27,255 bases of DNA from an uncultured Slackia sp. Its GTDB lineage: Bacteria; Actinomycetota; Coriobacteriia; Coriobacteriales; Eggerthellaceae. The stretch lies in assembly GCA_937895975.1 (NCBI GenBank), contig CALBLG010000253.1, positions 1 through 27,255 of the forward strand, written 5' to 3'. Made by a program: the position numbers and the translations under genes. Under the pieces are notes generated by a model that ran no database searches, was not told where the DNA came from, and was given only the letters and a program-made list of their open reading frames with translations. Shown here one piece after another: positions 15,297-22,927 of this stretch. The number at the start of each line of letters is the position of its first letter. Position 1 is the first letter of the stretch.

Positions 15297-15370
15297 GCTC
15301 GAGGGCGGTCTACCTAGATTTTCGAACGCCTGGAACGTTGTGAGAAAATCTAGGTAGACCGTCCTCGAGC
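15297..15370 (+). repeat. Conserved-loop hairpin repeat, copy 3
   Basis: The 27-bp arms 15297-15323 and 15344-15370 differ from perfect complementarity at one pair, a G-U wobble on the plus strand. The 20-nt loop is GAACGCCTGGAACGTT plus GTGA. The 3' flank is GGCGGGAC, as in copy 1. The stem sequence (starting GCTCGAGGGCGG) is clearly different from those of copies 1 and 2. It lies 11 nt from the tilS stop codon, on the opposite strand. Confidence 0.9.
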
Positions 15371-15381
15371 GGCGGGACACG

Positions 15382-16461
15382 TTAATTCTTCTTGCGGCGC
15401 GCCCTGAACGCTTCCATAGGCTCGATTCGCAAGCCTTGCTTGTTATAGCTGACCGCTATGTTGCCCTGGATATTGGCAACATAGCCGGAATTCCCTAAGC
15501 CATCCAGACACGCTTCGATCGACGCTGCTTCGATGCGCGCATCTCGTCCAAGCATTAGCAACAACACGCGATCGATGACACGGCGCGCAAGAGGACGCGG
15601 CTCGTTTGCAAGCCCGGCCGAAACCACGAAGCCCTCGCTTGGCAGCTGCCCCAGCGGACGCACCTGCGAAAGCAGCAGCTCACGGACCTGCGCGGCAAGC
15701 ATGTCATCCTCATCGGCAATAAGGTTCATCGTGCGCGTCAGCGTTTCGAGCAGGCGCGGGTTTCGCTGTTTGGCGCGCGGCACAATCTCGTGGCGAACGA
15801 AGGCGCGGAAGTAATCGGTATCGGCGTTGGTGGCGTCTTCGCGCCACAGCGCCCCCGATGCGTCGCGCACCGCGCCCGAACGCGCCCCGATGAATTCACG
15901 CAATTCGTCGCGCCCCAGCTCGAGCAACGGGTGGCACACGCGTATACCATCGATGTTCACGCAATAATCCATCGCACGAAAACCGCCCGGGCCCGTGCCT
16001 ACGATGGAACGCATATAGAAGTTCTCGACGCGGTCGTCGGCCGTGTGCGCTGTGAATACACGGGCAGCATTTTCGGAAAACCCCAGATGAGAGCACGTGC
16101 TTTCGACAGCCTGGCGCGCCGCTTTATATCGCTCGGCGCGCGCGACGGCCTCCATATTGTCGCCCGCCGCCAACGTCGCCACATCGATTTCGCACACGAA
16201 CAGCGGAATGCCCAGCGATTGCGCGAGTGCCGCGACGAACTCGGCATCGCTATCGGATGCATCACCGCGCAGCTTGTGGTTCACGTGCAGCATAACCGCC
16301 GCGCCCAACTCGCCCGCCGCAACCATATCGGCCACCAGGTACGCCAACGCGCAGCTGTCGGACCCACCACTTACCATAGCCACAGCGAACGCATCGGCAC
16401 CGACCATGTCGCGGCCGCGCACCGTGGCAAGCACGCGCTCGTACATCGATTTCTTCGCCAT
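15382..16461 (-). CDS. tilS: tRNA(Ile)-lysidine synthase
   Basis: TilS attaches lysine to C34 of tRNA-Ile(CAU) with ATP, so that the tRNA reads AUA; it is essential in most bacteria. The 359-aa product has the N-type ATP-pyrophosphatase P-loop SGGSDS at residues 31-36, then HVNHKLRGDASDSDAEFV, AVARAERY and AHTADDRVENFYMR, all hallmarks of the family. GTGPGGFRAM and the ATNADTDYFRAFVRHEIVP segment are also typical. The C-terminal domain is short, as in many actinobacteria. ATG 16461 is preceded by AAAGGGG. It lies downstream of maf in the same direction, but 244 nt away and separated by an inverted-repeat element. Copy 3 of the hairpin family follows its stop codon. Confidence 0.95.
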   Translation of the reverse strand: MAKKSMYERVLATVRGRDMVGADAFAVAMVSGGSDSCALAYLVADMVAAGELGAAVMLHVNHKLRGDASDSDAEFVAALAQSLGIPLFVCEIDVATLAAGDNMEAVARAERYKAARQAVESTCSHLGFSENAARVFTAHTADDRVENFYMRSIVGTGPGGFRAMDYCVNIDGIRVCHPLLELGRDELREFIGARSGAVRDASGALWREDATNADTDYFRAFVRHEIVPRAKQRNPRLLETLTRTMNLIADEDDMLAAQVRELLLSQVRPLGQLPSEGFVVSAGLANEPRPLARRVIDRVLLLMLGRDARIEAASIEACLDGLGNSGYVANIQGNIAVSYNKQGLRIEPMEAFRARRKKN

Positions 16462-16510
16462 AGCGCCCCTTTCCGCCGTCGCTCACGTTACTGAGCCCTC
16501 GCAAAATAAC

Positions 16511-16651
16511 AAAAAGCCGCAAATGTTCAACCCATTTTCCGCTAAAGACCGCACGGTCTATTGTTGCGAGCAAAATGCCTGGTCACACGAACAATAAAAT
16601 CTGCTATTCAAATGAAACCGTCATTAGGTTGAACATTTGCAGCATTTTTTT
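16511..16651. repeat. Inverted-repeat element D between maf and tilS (bidirectional terminator-like)
   Basis: GCCGCAAATGTTCAACC (16516-16532) and GGTTGAACATTTGCAGC (16627-16643) are inverted copies with one difference. Outside them lie AAAAA on the left and ATTTTTTT on the right, so on either strand the second arm is followed by a T-run. The 94-nt interior is AT-rich and holds a small GACCG-CA-CGGTC hairpin. It could end maf transcription, or be a mobile MITE-like unit, or both. The tilS promoter must lie inside or downstream of it. Confidence 0.65.
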
Positions 16652-16705
16652 CGCGCATGGTCCATTCATGCCAATCAGGTAAATCCGTCTCGTCCCTCTC
16701 GTGCG

Positions 16706-17338
16706 CTATTTCGCCGCTTCGAAAATCTCGGAGAATTCGTCCATCAGGCGCTTCACCGGCAGGCCCACGATATTGTCGAAATCGCCGTCGACGCGCTCGA
16801 CCAACGCGCCGCCGTCGCCCTGAATGCCGTACGCGCCGGCCTTGTCCATGGGCTCGCCACCCGCCACGTATTCGGCGATGACCTCGTCGGAAAGCTCTTT
16901 GAACGTCACACGGCTCGTTTCGGTGAACGTGCGGAAGCCAAGCGACACTTCCTTGCTGGGCGGTGCGCTTACCAGCCACACCGAAACACCCGTGATAACC
17001 TCGTGCGCACGACCCGAAAGCTCGCGCAGAATGCGGCACGCGTCATCTTCATCGGCGGGCTTGCCGTAAATCTTGCCGTCGGCCACCACAATGGTGTCGG
17101 CACCGATAATCGCCGCCGCGCCCACGTATTCGGGGTCGCCAAGCACCTGCTGCACCACGGCGCCCGCCTTGCGTTCGGCAAGCTTTTTCACGGCCTCTTC
17201 GGGCTGGCGCAGTAAATCCGGCTCGAGCGATTCGTCCACATCGGCACTGCACACCGTGAATTCGACGCCCTCACGCGCCAGCAGCTCACGGCGGCGCGGG
17301 CTTCCGCTTGCAAGAACGATGTCTACTTTCTGAGGCAT
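16706..17338 (-). CDS. maf: Maf family nucleotide pyrophosphatase
   Basis: Maf proteins hydrolyse non-canonical or modified nucleoside triphosphates (dTTP/UTP or m7GTP type) to monophosphates and are linked to septum control. The 210-aa product shows the family motifs in order: LASGSPRRRELL at the N-terminus, IGADTIVVADG with the catalytic Asp, GKPADEDDACRILRELSG, the VTFKELSDEVIAEYV block, and DKAGAYGIQG followed by DFDNIVGLPV. ATG 17338 was chosen because TGGAG lies 8 nt upstream; a GTG at 17347 overlaps that site. It is downstream of rlmD in the same direction with a 165-nt gap that holds a perfect hairpin. Confidence 0.95.
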   Translation of the reverse strand: MPQKVDIVLASGSPRRRELLAREGVEFTVCSADVDESLEPDLLRQPEEAVKKLAERKAGAVVQQVLGDPEYVGAAAIIGADTIVVADGKIYGKPADEDDACRILRELSGRAHEVITGVSVWLVSAPPSKEVSLGFRTFTETSRVTFKELSDEVIAEYVAGGEPMDKAGAYGIQGDGGALVERVDGDFDNIVGLPVKRLMDEFSEIFEAAK

Positions 17339-17411
17339 ATTGGTCACTCCAAATCAAAGTTGAGATACGGGCAATGGAAAGGACGGCAAGCTGACGAGCC
17401 GGACTGGTTGA

Positions 17412-17436
17412 GTGGAAATGCCAGCGGCATTTCCAC
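17412..17436. repeat. Perfect 11-bp hairpin between rlmD and maf
   Basis: GTGGAAATGCC, a 3-nt loop and GGCATTTCCAC form a tight stem-loop. No T-run follows on the minus strand, so it is more likely an mRNA-stabilising or processing structure or a protein site than a terminator. Confidence 0.6.
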
Positions 17437-17503
17437 AGCCACGCTATACACCCGAGCGGGCGCGGACAGCCAGGCAGATCGCTGCACAGCGTCGGCGTTA
17501 ATG

Positions 17504-18955
17504 CTATTCGTCAGAACGGCGGAACAACACAATGTTCTCTACATGGCTCGTATGCGGAAACATGTCCACCGGTTGCATTTCGACGATTCGCCAGCCCCGG
17601 TCAATCAAAAACGCCGCGTCGCGGGCCTGCGTTTGCGGATTGCACGAGATGTAGACGATGCGCCCGGGAGCCAGTTCGTATGCCGCCTTCAAGAATTCGG
17701 GCGTTGACCCCGCACGCGGCGGGTCCATCATAAGCACGTCGAGCACAGCTCCTTCGTCGGCCATGCGATGTATGTACTCGCCCGCGTCGGCCGCCACAAA
17801 CTGCGCCGCCTTGATGCCGTTATGCCGCGCGTTGTTGCGCGCATCGACAACGGCATCGGGGCGCTCTTCAACGCCAATCACCCGCGCCGCACCTGGCTTG
17901 CCGTCTATTCCGCGAGCCGCCACCAGCCCGATGGTGCCCGTGCCGCAATACGCGTCCATCAGCGTTTCGACGCCCGTGAGCTGCGCCATTTCCACCGCGC
18001 GACGATACAGCACCTCAGTCTGCGTTGCGTTCACCTGGTAAAACGACTTCGATGAAATGCGGAAGCTGAGCCCGCACAGCTCGTCGAGGATGAACCCAGG
18101 GCCGAACAGCGTGCGTTCCTTATCGCCCAGAATCACATTCGTCTGACGCGTGTTGACGTTTTGCACCACTGTCGTGATGGACGGATGCTTCTCGCGCAGC
18201 GCGCGCACGAAGCCCTTCGCGCCGGGAAATTGCTCTTCGCGCGTGACCAACGTCACCATGATTTCGCCCGAGGTATGCCCCACGCGCACCTGCACATGGC
18301 GCAAAAAGCCCGTATCGTCATCTTCGTCATAAGGTTCCATGCGGAACCGTCGCATAAGATTGCGAATGGTGAGGATGATGCGTTTCGCCTCGCGGTTTTC
18401 CAACAGGCATTCGTCCGAATCGATCACGCGATGCGTGCCGCGCTCGTACATGCCGCACAAAACACGCATTTGACGCGCCTTTTTATCCCAAACGCCCACA
18501 TAAGGCGACACGACTTTGTTGCGGTAATAGCGCGGGTCGTCCATGCCCAAAATGGGATGAACCGTCGTTTCGGCATCGATCAAGCCCTCAAACAGGCCCT
18601 CAACCTCGCGCTGTTTGCGGGCAAGCTGTTCGGCATAAGGCACCGCAAGCCATTGGCAACCGCCGCACTTGGCATCGATGGAACAATGCAGCGCACCAGG
18701 CGCAACGGTACGCTGCGCTGCGCCGGGCGAGCCGTCCTTGCGCACGCATTTGCGCCCGCCGCGATACGGTGACGCGTTCTTCTTGCTGTTTTTGCCCGCG
18801 CCCGAAGCGGGGCGATTCTTGCCAGCCGGCGACGCGCCGCGTTTGCTCGCACGGCTTTCGTCGACCTTGCCCAGCCGCGCGTTTGGCTTGCGTCGCTGCG
18901 ACGATGCGCGCGGCGTCGATGAGTTTTTGTGATTTCCGCTTTTCATGCTGGCCAT
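17504..18955 (-). CDS. rlmD: 23S rRNA (uracil-5-)-methyltransferase, RumA/RlmD type
   Basis: This SAM-dependent methyltransferase makes 5-methyluridine in 23S rRNA (position 1939, and possibly 747 in RlmCD-type enzymes). The 4Fe-4S ligands are visible as C-x5-C-GG-C (residues 91, 97, 100) and a later Cys in DSDECLLEN (183). The catalytic half has FYQVNATQTEVLY, the SAM motif DAYCGTGTIGL, DPPRAG and the nucleophile motif SCNPQT. Residues 1 to about 85 are a Lys/Arg/Ser/Pro-rich, probably disordered extension in place of a clear TRAM domain. The start is uncertain: ATG 18955 (MASMKSG) is chosen, with ATG 18946 or GTG 19012 also in frame; none has a good ribosome-binding site. It is divergent from the HNH gene. 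Confidence 0.9.
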   Translation of the reverse strand: MASMKSGNHKNSSTPRASSQRRKPNARLGKVDESRASKRGASPAGKNRPASGAGKNSKKNASPYRGGRKCVRKDGSPGAAQRTVAPGALHCSIDAKCGGCQWLAVPYAEQLARKQREVEGLFEGLIDAETTVHPILGMDDPRYYRNKVVSPYVGVWDKKARQMRVLCGMYERGTHRVIDSDECLLENREAKRIILTIRNLMRRFRMEPYDEDDDTGFLRHVQVRVGHTSGEIMVTLVTREEQFPGAKGFVRALREKHPSITTVVQNVNTRQTNVILGDKERTLFGPGFILDELCGLSFRISSKSFYQVNATQTEVLYRRAVEMAQLTGVETLMDAYCGTGTIGLVAARGIDGKPGAARVIGVEERPDAVVDARNNARHNGIKAAQFVAADAGEYIHRMADEGAVLDVLMMDPPRAGSTPEFLKAAYELAPGRIVYISCNPQTQARDAAFLIDRGWRIVEMQPVDMFPHTSHVENIVLFRRSDE

Positions 18956-19044
18956 TCTACTATGCGCGAGCCCTCGTGGCACGCCGCCCGCCTGCGGCAA
19001 CACGCCCCGCACACAGGCGTTTTCGCCATGCGCGGCAAGCGAGG

Positions 19045-19050
19045 TATAAT
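19045..19050 (+). promoter_or_regulatory. Candidate -10 (TATAAT) for the HNH gene
   Basis: A perfect TATAAT lies 62 nt upstream of the chosen start codon; the -35 position at 17-nt spacing is weak (TTCGCC). It supports the downstream start at 19112 over the longer frame beginning at 18929. Confidence 0.55.
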
Positions 19051-19111
19051 TATGGGTTGGAAACCCGCGCCGCGCGACGGCGCACGATACGGCCCCGCAG
19101 AAAGGCCACTC

Positions 19112-21439
19112 ATGTCTTCATTTTTCAATGACCTGCGCGAATTCATATGGCTTCGCCGCCACGGCTTTCGCGCGGCGGAATATATTCGCGGCAACGAGCG
19201 CATCTCGATGCACGCGTGCGGTTGGCGCGCGAACGGAAGCGGACGCATGAAAAGCGCCCGCGACGCTGTAGCCTACCTCGAAGGTTCCATGCCCGAGCAG
19301 TGGCGCCAAATCTATTGCGGCATGACGCCGTTCCTGGTGTCCGACCGCGGCAATGTGCGTCTGATAGACGGTTCCGAGCCCAAAATGTTTTTGGCCAACG
19401 GACGCTACCAAATCGCCTACAAGCCCGAAGAGGTGCACCCCTCGCGCCGCGGACGTCGCGGCGGCATGGCTCACAAAAAGCGCGTGTACCGTTCGGTGCT
19501 GGTGGCAATGGCGTTTCTCGACTTCAAAAAGGGCGACGAGGAACACGAGGTTCACCATGTGAACGGCTACCGCACCGATGACCGCCTGGTGAACCTGATG
19601 GTGCTCACGCACGACGAACATACGCGCATCCACAACATGGGCCCCTGCGGGCTTACCGCGCCCGTCGACGAAGCGGTTCACGACGCGGGGCTGCTGGCCG
19701 AAGCAAAACCCATGGGGAAGCTGAAGCTGCGCCGCATGAAGAAACGCGCGCTTGACGTGGCGCTTGTCCAGCCGAAAGAACTGCCTGCAGCCGAAGAAGC
19801 CACCGGGGCAACGGAATACGAGCCCGGCAGCAGGGGCAACGAGCAGTCCAGCAATCGCGAGAGCACCCGCGCCCCGAAGGGCGACGCTGCCGAACAAAGA
19901 CCGGCCAACAGCTCCCCGGAAGGGCCCGACCGCACAGCCATCGTGAATGTCGATGCGCCTTCGGGCACGTTCGCGTTCGCGCCTCTTCCCGTGCTTGACG
20001 AAACGGGCACCTTCACCACGCCCGAAGCGCCCGAAGTTGCGGCCGCGAAGCAAGCCCAGGCCGACGCGCGCGAAGCCGAACGCGCCGCAGCCAAGCAACG
20101 CGCTGAAGCGGAAGCCGCAGCCCTGGCCGCAATTCCCGCTCGCGGCGAACATAAAGCTGAGGAAAAATCGACCTTGCAAGCCGCCGCCGAGGAAGGCATG
20201 GCGCGCGTGGACGAAAAACTCGAAGGCGCACCGGTGCGGTCGGGCGCACGCGCGCAGGAATCGCTGAATAACGAGGGTCCCTCGAAGGCCGCAAAGCGCC
20301 GCGCGAGCAGAAAACGCTCGGAGCAGCGCCGCGCCAAGGCGGAAGCGCGCAACGACGCGCCGAAGGTCGCCGCCAAGGAAAAGCCCCCGGCAAATGACAC
20401 CCCCGAAGCCGAGAGCGAGCCCGAAGAGAGCATGGCTTCGAAGCATCCAGCCGATGCCGAGCCCACGGGAGAGGGGCCCAGGACGAAGCTGGCAGAGACG
20501 CCGAAAGAGGCCCCGCGCGCCGAGGCAGCCGAAGCGATCGATGCGGCCGTTGCCGCCGAAAACGACGCAACTCCAAAACCCCATACGGCAAAAAAGCAGC
20601 CGAAGCCCAAGAAGCCCGACGACGAGCAAAACAGCGCCGCACAGGAAAAACAGCCCGAGCCGCAAGCGAACGAAGCGCCGACCGACTGGATAGCGGCGCG
20701 CAACCAGCTTGTTCAAGAAACAAAAGCGTATCTGAAAGCGGCTCGAAAACTCGTCAAGCGCGGCGACGCAACCGACAAGCAATTCGCCGCAGCGGCAAAA
20801 CCGGTGTACAAGACCTTCAAACCCTTCCTCACCTGCAACGATGCAGTTGTCATCTTCGACGCATGCCTCGCATGCATACGACTTATTGCCAAAGACGCCG
20901 AATCGTCGAAGAAACATGGCGCCGAATCGCTTCCCCAATCCACGCATTCGATGGTCGGAACGCTGCAGAAATCGCTGAAATCATCGGTGCGCAAGCTCAT
21001 GCGCGAAGACGAGATTGTCGCCACATGCACTGAAGAGCTGCTGCGCGAGGAAGCGGCCAAGCCCAGCTACCGAGCCCTTGGAGCAAACCCCTTGCAGCAT
21101 TGCATCAATATCGTCGATTCGAAAAAGCAGGCGAAAACGCCCGTCGCCGGCAAAACGCAGCCCAAAGCGCCCGAGCAGAAAAGCCGCGCGCCGAAAGGCA
21201 ACGCGGCCCCCGACCCTGAAAACCCGCAGAACCCGCCTGCGTCGCCCGCCGATGCCGACCAACATCGCGACCCCGCCGTCAACGCCACCAAACCCGAAAA
21301 CGGCAAACCCGCCGGCAGCACGCCCGACGCGCCAACCGAAAATCTTCGGGAGGGCAACGCGTCCTCAACGAAACGTCGAAATGCGCGACGCCGCAATCGC
21401 ACGAAGCGCGCGAAAGAGATAATGGAAGCGAAGGATTAA
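19112..21439 (+). CDS. HNH endonuclease-domain protein with long disordered region and C-terminal helical domain
   Basis: This 775-aa protein has three parts. Residues 1-215 contain a NUMOD4-like strand block (MTPFLVSDRGNVRLI), then an HNH motif: HHVNG at 148-152, DDRLVNL and HDEHTRIHN ending at 175. Residues about 215-520 are Ala/Glu/Lys/Pro-rich, highly charged and probably disordered. Residues 525-668 (from DWIAARNQLV to LQHCINIV) form a predicted helical domain with several Cys residues that I do not recognise. The end is a very basic tail (KRRNARRRNRTKRAK). ATG 19112 has GAAAGG at 6 nt; the frame is open to 18929, but that part overlaps the promoter. HNH domains nick or cut DNA. The role here is unknown; an RNA- or DNA-binding chromosomal protein is plausible. 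No phage genes adjoin it. Confidence 0.75.
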   Translation: MSSFFNDLREFIWLRRHGFRAAEYIRGNERISMHACGWRANGSGRMKSARDAVAYLEGSMPEQWRQIYCGMTPFLVSDRGNVRLIDGSEPKMFLANGRYQIAYKPEEVHPSRRGRRGGMAHKKRVYRSVLVAMAFLDFKKGDEEHEVHHVNGYRTDDRLVNLMVLTHDEHTRIHNMGPCGLTAPVDEAVHDAGLLAEAKPMGKLKLRRMKKRALDVALVQPKELPAAEEATGATEYEPGSRGNEQSSNRESTRAPKGDAAEQRPANSSPEGPDRTAIVNVDAPSGTFAFAPLPVLDETGTFTTPEAPEVAAAKQAQADAREAERAAAKQRAEAEAAALAAIPARGEHKAEEKSTLQAAAEEGMARVDEKLEGAPVRSGARAQESLNNEGPSKAAKRRASRKRSEQRRAKAEARNDAPKVAAKEKPPANDTPEAESEPEESMASKHPADAEPTGEGPRTKLAETPKEAPRAEAAEAIDAAVAAENDATPKPHTAKKQPKPKKPDDEQNSAAQEKQPEPQANEAPTDWIAARNQLVQETKAYLKAARKLVKRGDATDKQFAAAAKPVYKTFKPFLTCNDAVVIFDACLACIRLIAKDAESSKKHGAESLPQSTHSMVGTLQKSLKSSVRKLMREDEIVATCTEELLREEAAKPSYRALGANPLQHCINIVDSKKQAKTPVAGKTQPKAPEQKSRAPKGNAAPDPENPQNPPASPADADQHRDPAVNATKPENGKPAGSTPDAPTENLREGNASSTKRRNARRRNRTKRAKEIMEAKD

Positions 21440-21446
21440 CAACACT

Positions 21447-21468
21447 GGCGCCCGCACGTACGGGCGCC
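21447..21468 (+). promoter_or_regulatory. Perfect 8-bp GC hairpin between the HNH and membrane-protein genes
   Basis: GGCGCCCG and CGGGCGCC enclose a 6-nt loop, 8 nt after the HNH stop codon and 19 nt before the next start. Only TTCC follows, so termination would be weak; partial attenuation or message protection between two genes of one transcript is likely. Confidence 0.55.
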
Positions 21469-21487
21469 TTCCATAGGAAGGCTTCTC

Positions 21488-21850
21488 ATGAATTTCATCA
21501 TTCGCTGGCTGGTCACCTCTTTGGCTGTCGCGTTCACCGTATGGCTGGTGCCGGGCATCGGCTTCGCGCCCGGCGCGAATTCGGTCATCGACATCGTGGC
21601 GTTTTCCGTTGTGCTCGCGCTTTTGAACATGGCCGTGAAACCCGTGTTGCAGGTGCTCAGCCTGCCCGTCACCGTGCTCACCTTCGGCATTTTCTATCTG
21701 GTGGTGAACACTGCCATGCTGTATTTGGCCTCGGGAATCTCGAGCGGCCTATTCGGCATAGGATTCTACATCGCATCATTCGGAAGCGCGTTCGTCGCCA
21801 GCATCGTCATAAGCATCGCGAGCTCCATTTTGAATTCGCTTATTGATTAA
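21488..21850 (+). CDS. Small four-helix membrane protein, YvlD/phage-holin IV-like (PF04020 type)
   Basis: This 120-aa protein has four hydrophobic helices. It carries the family pattern of an N-terminal RWLVTSLAVAFTVWLVPGI, a VVLALLNMAVKPVLQVLSLP segment with conserved Asn, Lys and Pro, then GIFYLVVNTAMLYLAS and a final helix ending in SILNSLID. The family includes B. subtilis YvlD and was once grouped with mycobacterial phage holins, but most members are chromosomal and of unknown or envelope-stress function. AGGAAGG lies 6 nt before ATG 21488. It follows the HNH gene by 48 nt in the same direction and may share its transcript. Confidence 0.9.
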   Translation: MNFIIRWLVTSLAVAFTVWLVPGIGFAPGANSVIDIVAFSVVLALLNMAVKPVLQVLSLPVTVLTFGIFYLVVNTAMLYLASGISSGLFGIGFYIASFGSAFVASIVISIASSILNSLID

Positions 21851-22007
21851 GCCCCAGGTCAAAGTACTTCTTACACACCAATCGGCCGAAAAACTAGGCA
21901 CTTTCGCGTTTCGTCGCAACATTCCCGTTAACAAACCTGCAATAATGTATCCAGTGTCACGCTTTGGGGAAACGGCAATACACCGCGAACAGCGCAAGGG
22001 GATGTCC

Positions 22008-22439
22008 ATGGAGGCACAAAAGCATATCGCTGAACAAGACTTTCTTAAAGAAGACGCGCTCGATTTGAGCGCCTACCACCAGCAACCGCAACCATACGGA
22101 AATGCCGCAATTGAAGAAATTCGCCTTGCCGTTCCCGATGACCACGCTGCGATTGTCGCCATGGGCCACTCTGCAGGCATGGGCGAACTCACCGAATTCG
22201 ACAATACGCTCGTTGCCGTCGACAAAAAAGGCAGTCTGGCTGCCATGTGCCACGTTTCGCTTGACGGGGAGCACCCCAGCATTAATCCCATCATCATTCG
22301 CGAACGTCTGCGCGGCCACGGAATTGGCGCAGCACTCATCGCCGAGGCGCGGCGCAGATTCGGCGACGACATTGAATTGCTTTCGCGCGGATACGCCATC
22401 GGGTTCTATAAATTCGTCGGCTGCTCGCACGAAGAATAG
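22008..22439 (+). CDS. GNAT-family N-acetyltransferase
   Basis: This 143-aa protein has the acetyl-CoA-binding core of the GNAT family: IRLAVPDDHAAIVAMGH, a central beta-sheet (NTLVAVDKKGSLAAMCHVSL), motif A RERLRGHGIGAALIAEARRR, and a final strand-helix FYKFVGCSHEE. Residues 1-40 are acidic and precede the fold. ATG 22008 is chosen because AAGGGG is 6 nt upstream; ATG 22002 is too close to that site, and the longer frame back to 21843 overlaps the preceding gene. The substrate is unknown. It lies 157 nt after the membrane protein, in the same direction. Confidence 0.85.
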   Translation: MEAQKHIAEQDFLKEDALDLSAYHQQPQPYGNAAIEEIRLAVPDDHAAIVAMGHSAGMGELTEFDNTLVAVDKKGSLAAMCHVSLDGEHPSINPIIIRERLRGHGIGAALIAEARRRFGDDIELLSRGYAIGFYKFVGCSHEE

Positions 22440-22441
22440 CC

Positions 22442-22474
22442 GTGGGACACATTCCTCAGAGGAAACTGTCCCAC
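22442..22474. repeat. Symmetric GTGGGACA hairpin between convergent genes
   Basis: GTGGGACA and TGTCCCAC enclose TTCCTC-A-GAGGAA, with a two-base mismatch (CA/AC) on each side. It lies three bases after the acetyltransferase stop and 15 nt from the stop of the convergent regulator. Without a T-run it is a poor intrinsic terminator, but it shares its outer motif with the hairpin near 23.29 kb. Confidence 0.7.
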
Positions 22475-22488
22475 ACGGCGCTTCTTCG

Positions 22489-22779
22489 CTAATCTAGACC
22501 CACAAGAAATGCTCGGCCCTGCTCGGTAACATGCAGGGCGTTCGCCAAACGACCGCCATCGTCGCGATACCGCTCTTCACTTGCGATAAGCCCCGCTCCC
22601 GCCAAGCGACGCAAAGCCGCATGAGCGCGATATTCGCTCACGCCAGCCAAATCGGCCAATTCGCGGCGCGACAGCGAGACGGCACCACCCGCGATTTTTT
22701 CCTGTCGGGCAATATGGCGCAGCACAGAGACCGTGACTATCGCCACGTCATCCCAGCTCGTTCGACCATGACCAGCCAT
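22489..22779 (-). CDS. Small winged-helix (MarR-like) regulator
   Basis: This 96-aa protein is essentially one winged helix-turn-helix: a first helix WDDVAIVTVSVLRHIARQ, a recognition unit VSLSRRELADLAGVSEYRAHAAL, then a wing with RYRDDGGRLANALHVTEQGRAFL. The closing pattern (LTEQGRAxL) resembles MarR/PadR-type regulators. ATG 22779 has AAGGGG at 7 nt. The same frame extends to 22956, and the promoter predicts a 140-nt leader, so a longer protein starting near 22911 cannot be excluded; the extra part is Arg-rich and looks non-coding. The target is unknown; a perfect palindrome beside its own promoter suggests autoregulation. It is convergent with the GNAT gene and divergent from nothing. Confidence 0.8.
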   Translation of the reverse strand: MAGHGRTSWDDVAIVTVSVLRHIARQEKIAGGAVSLSRRELADLAGVSEYRAHAALRRLAGAGLIASEERYRDDGGRLANALHVTEQGRAFLVGLD

Positions 22780-22927
22780 ACGCCAACCCCTTCCATCGCC
22801 GCACAACAAAGCCACACGAAGCAGGCGCGCGGCCCGCCGCTTCAAACAACGACCCCGCCGCTTCTCCCCGTGGCCCACACAGCCGTTCTGCAGCAAGGCA
22901 CGATGCACCATGGCATCATTAACGCGT

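Noticed and set aside
9628..15370. Hairpin copies considered as CRISPR repeats, integron attC sites or simple terminators
   Set aside because: They are not regularly spaced and have no spacers or cas genes; attC sites conserve the base of the stem rather than the loop; no T-run follows the stems.
19118..20947. 609-aa open frame antisense to the HNH gene
   Set aside because: The Phe/Leu/Arg-rich peptide reflects the complement of Ala/Glu/Lys-rich coding sequence; there are no family motifs and no ribosome-binding site.
21488..21850. Holin annotation and a prophage origin for the HNH-holin pair
   Set aside because: The protein belongs to the chromosomal YvlD/holin-IV group, and no terminase, capsid, integrase or lysin gene is nearby.
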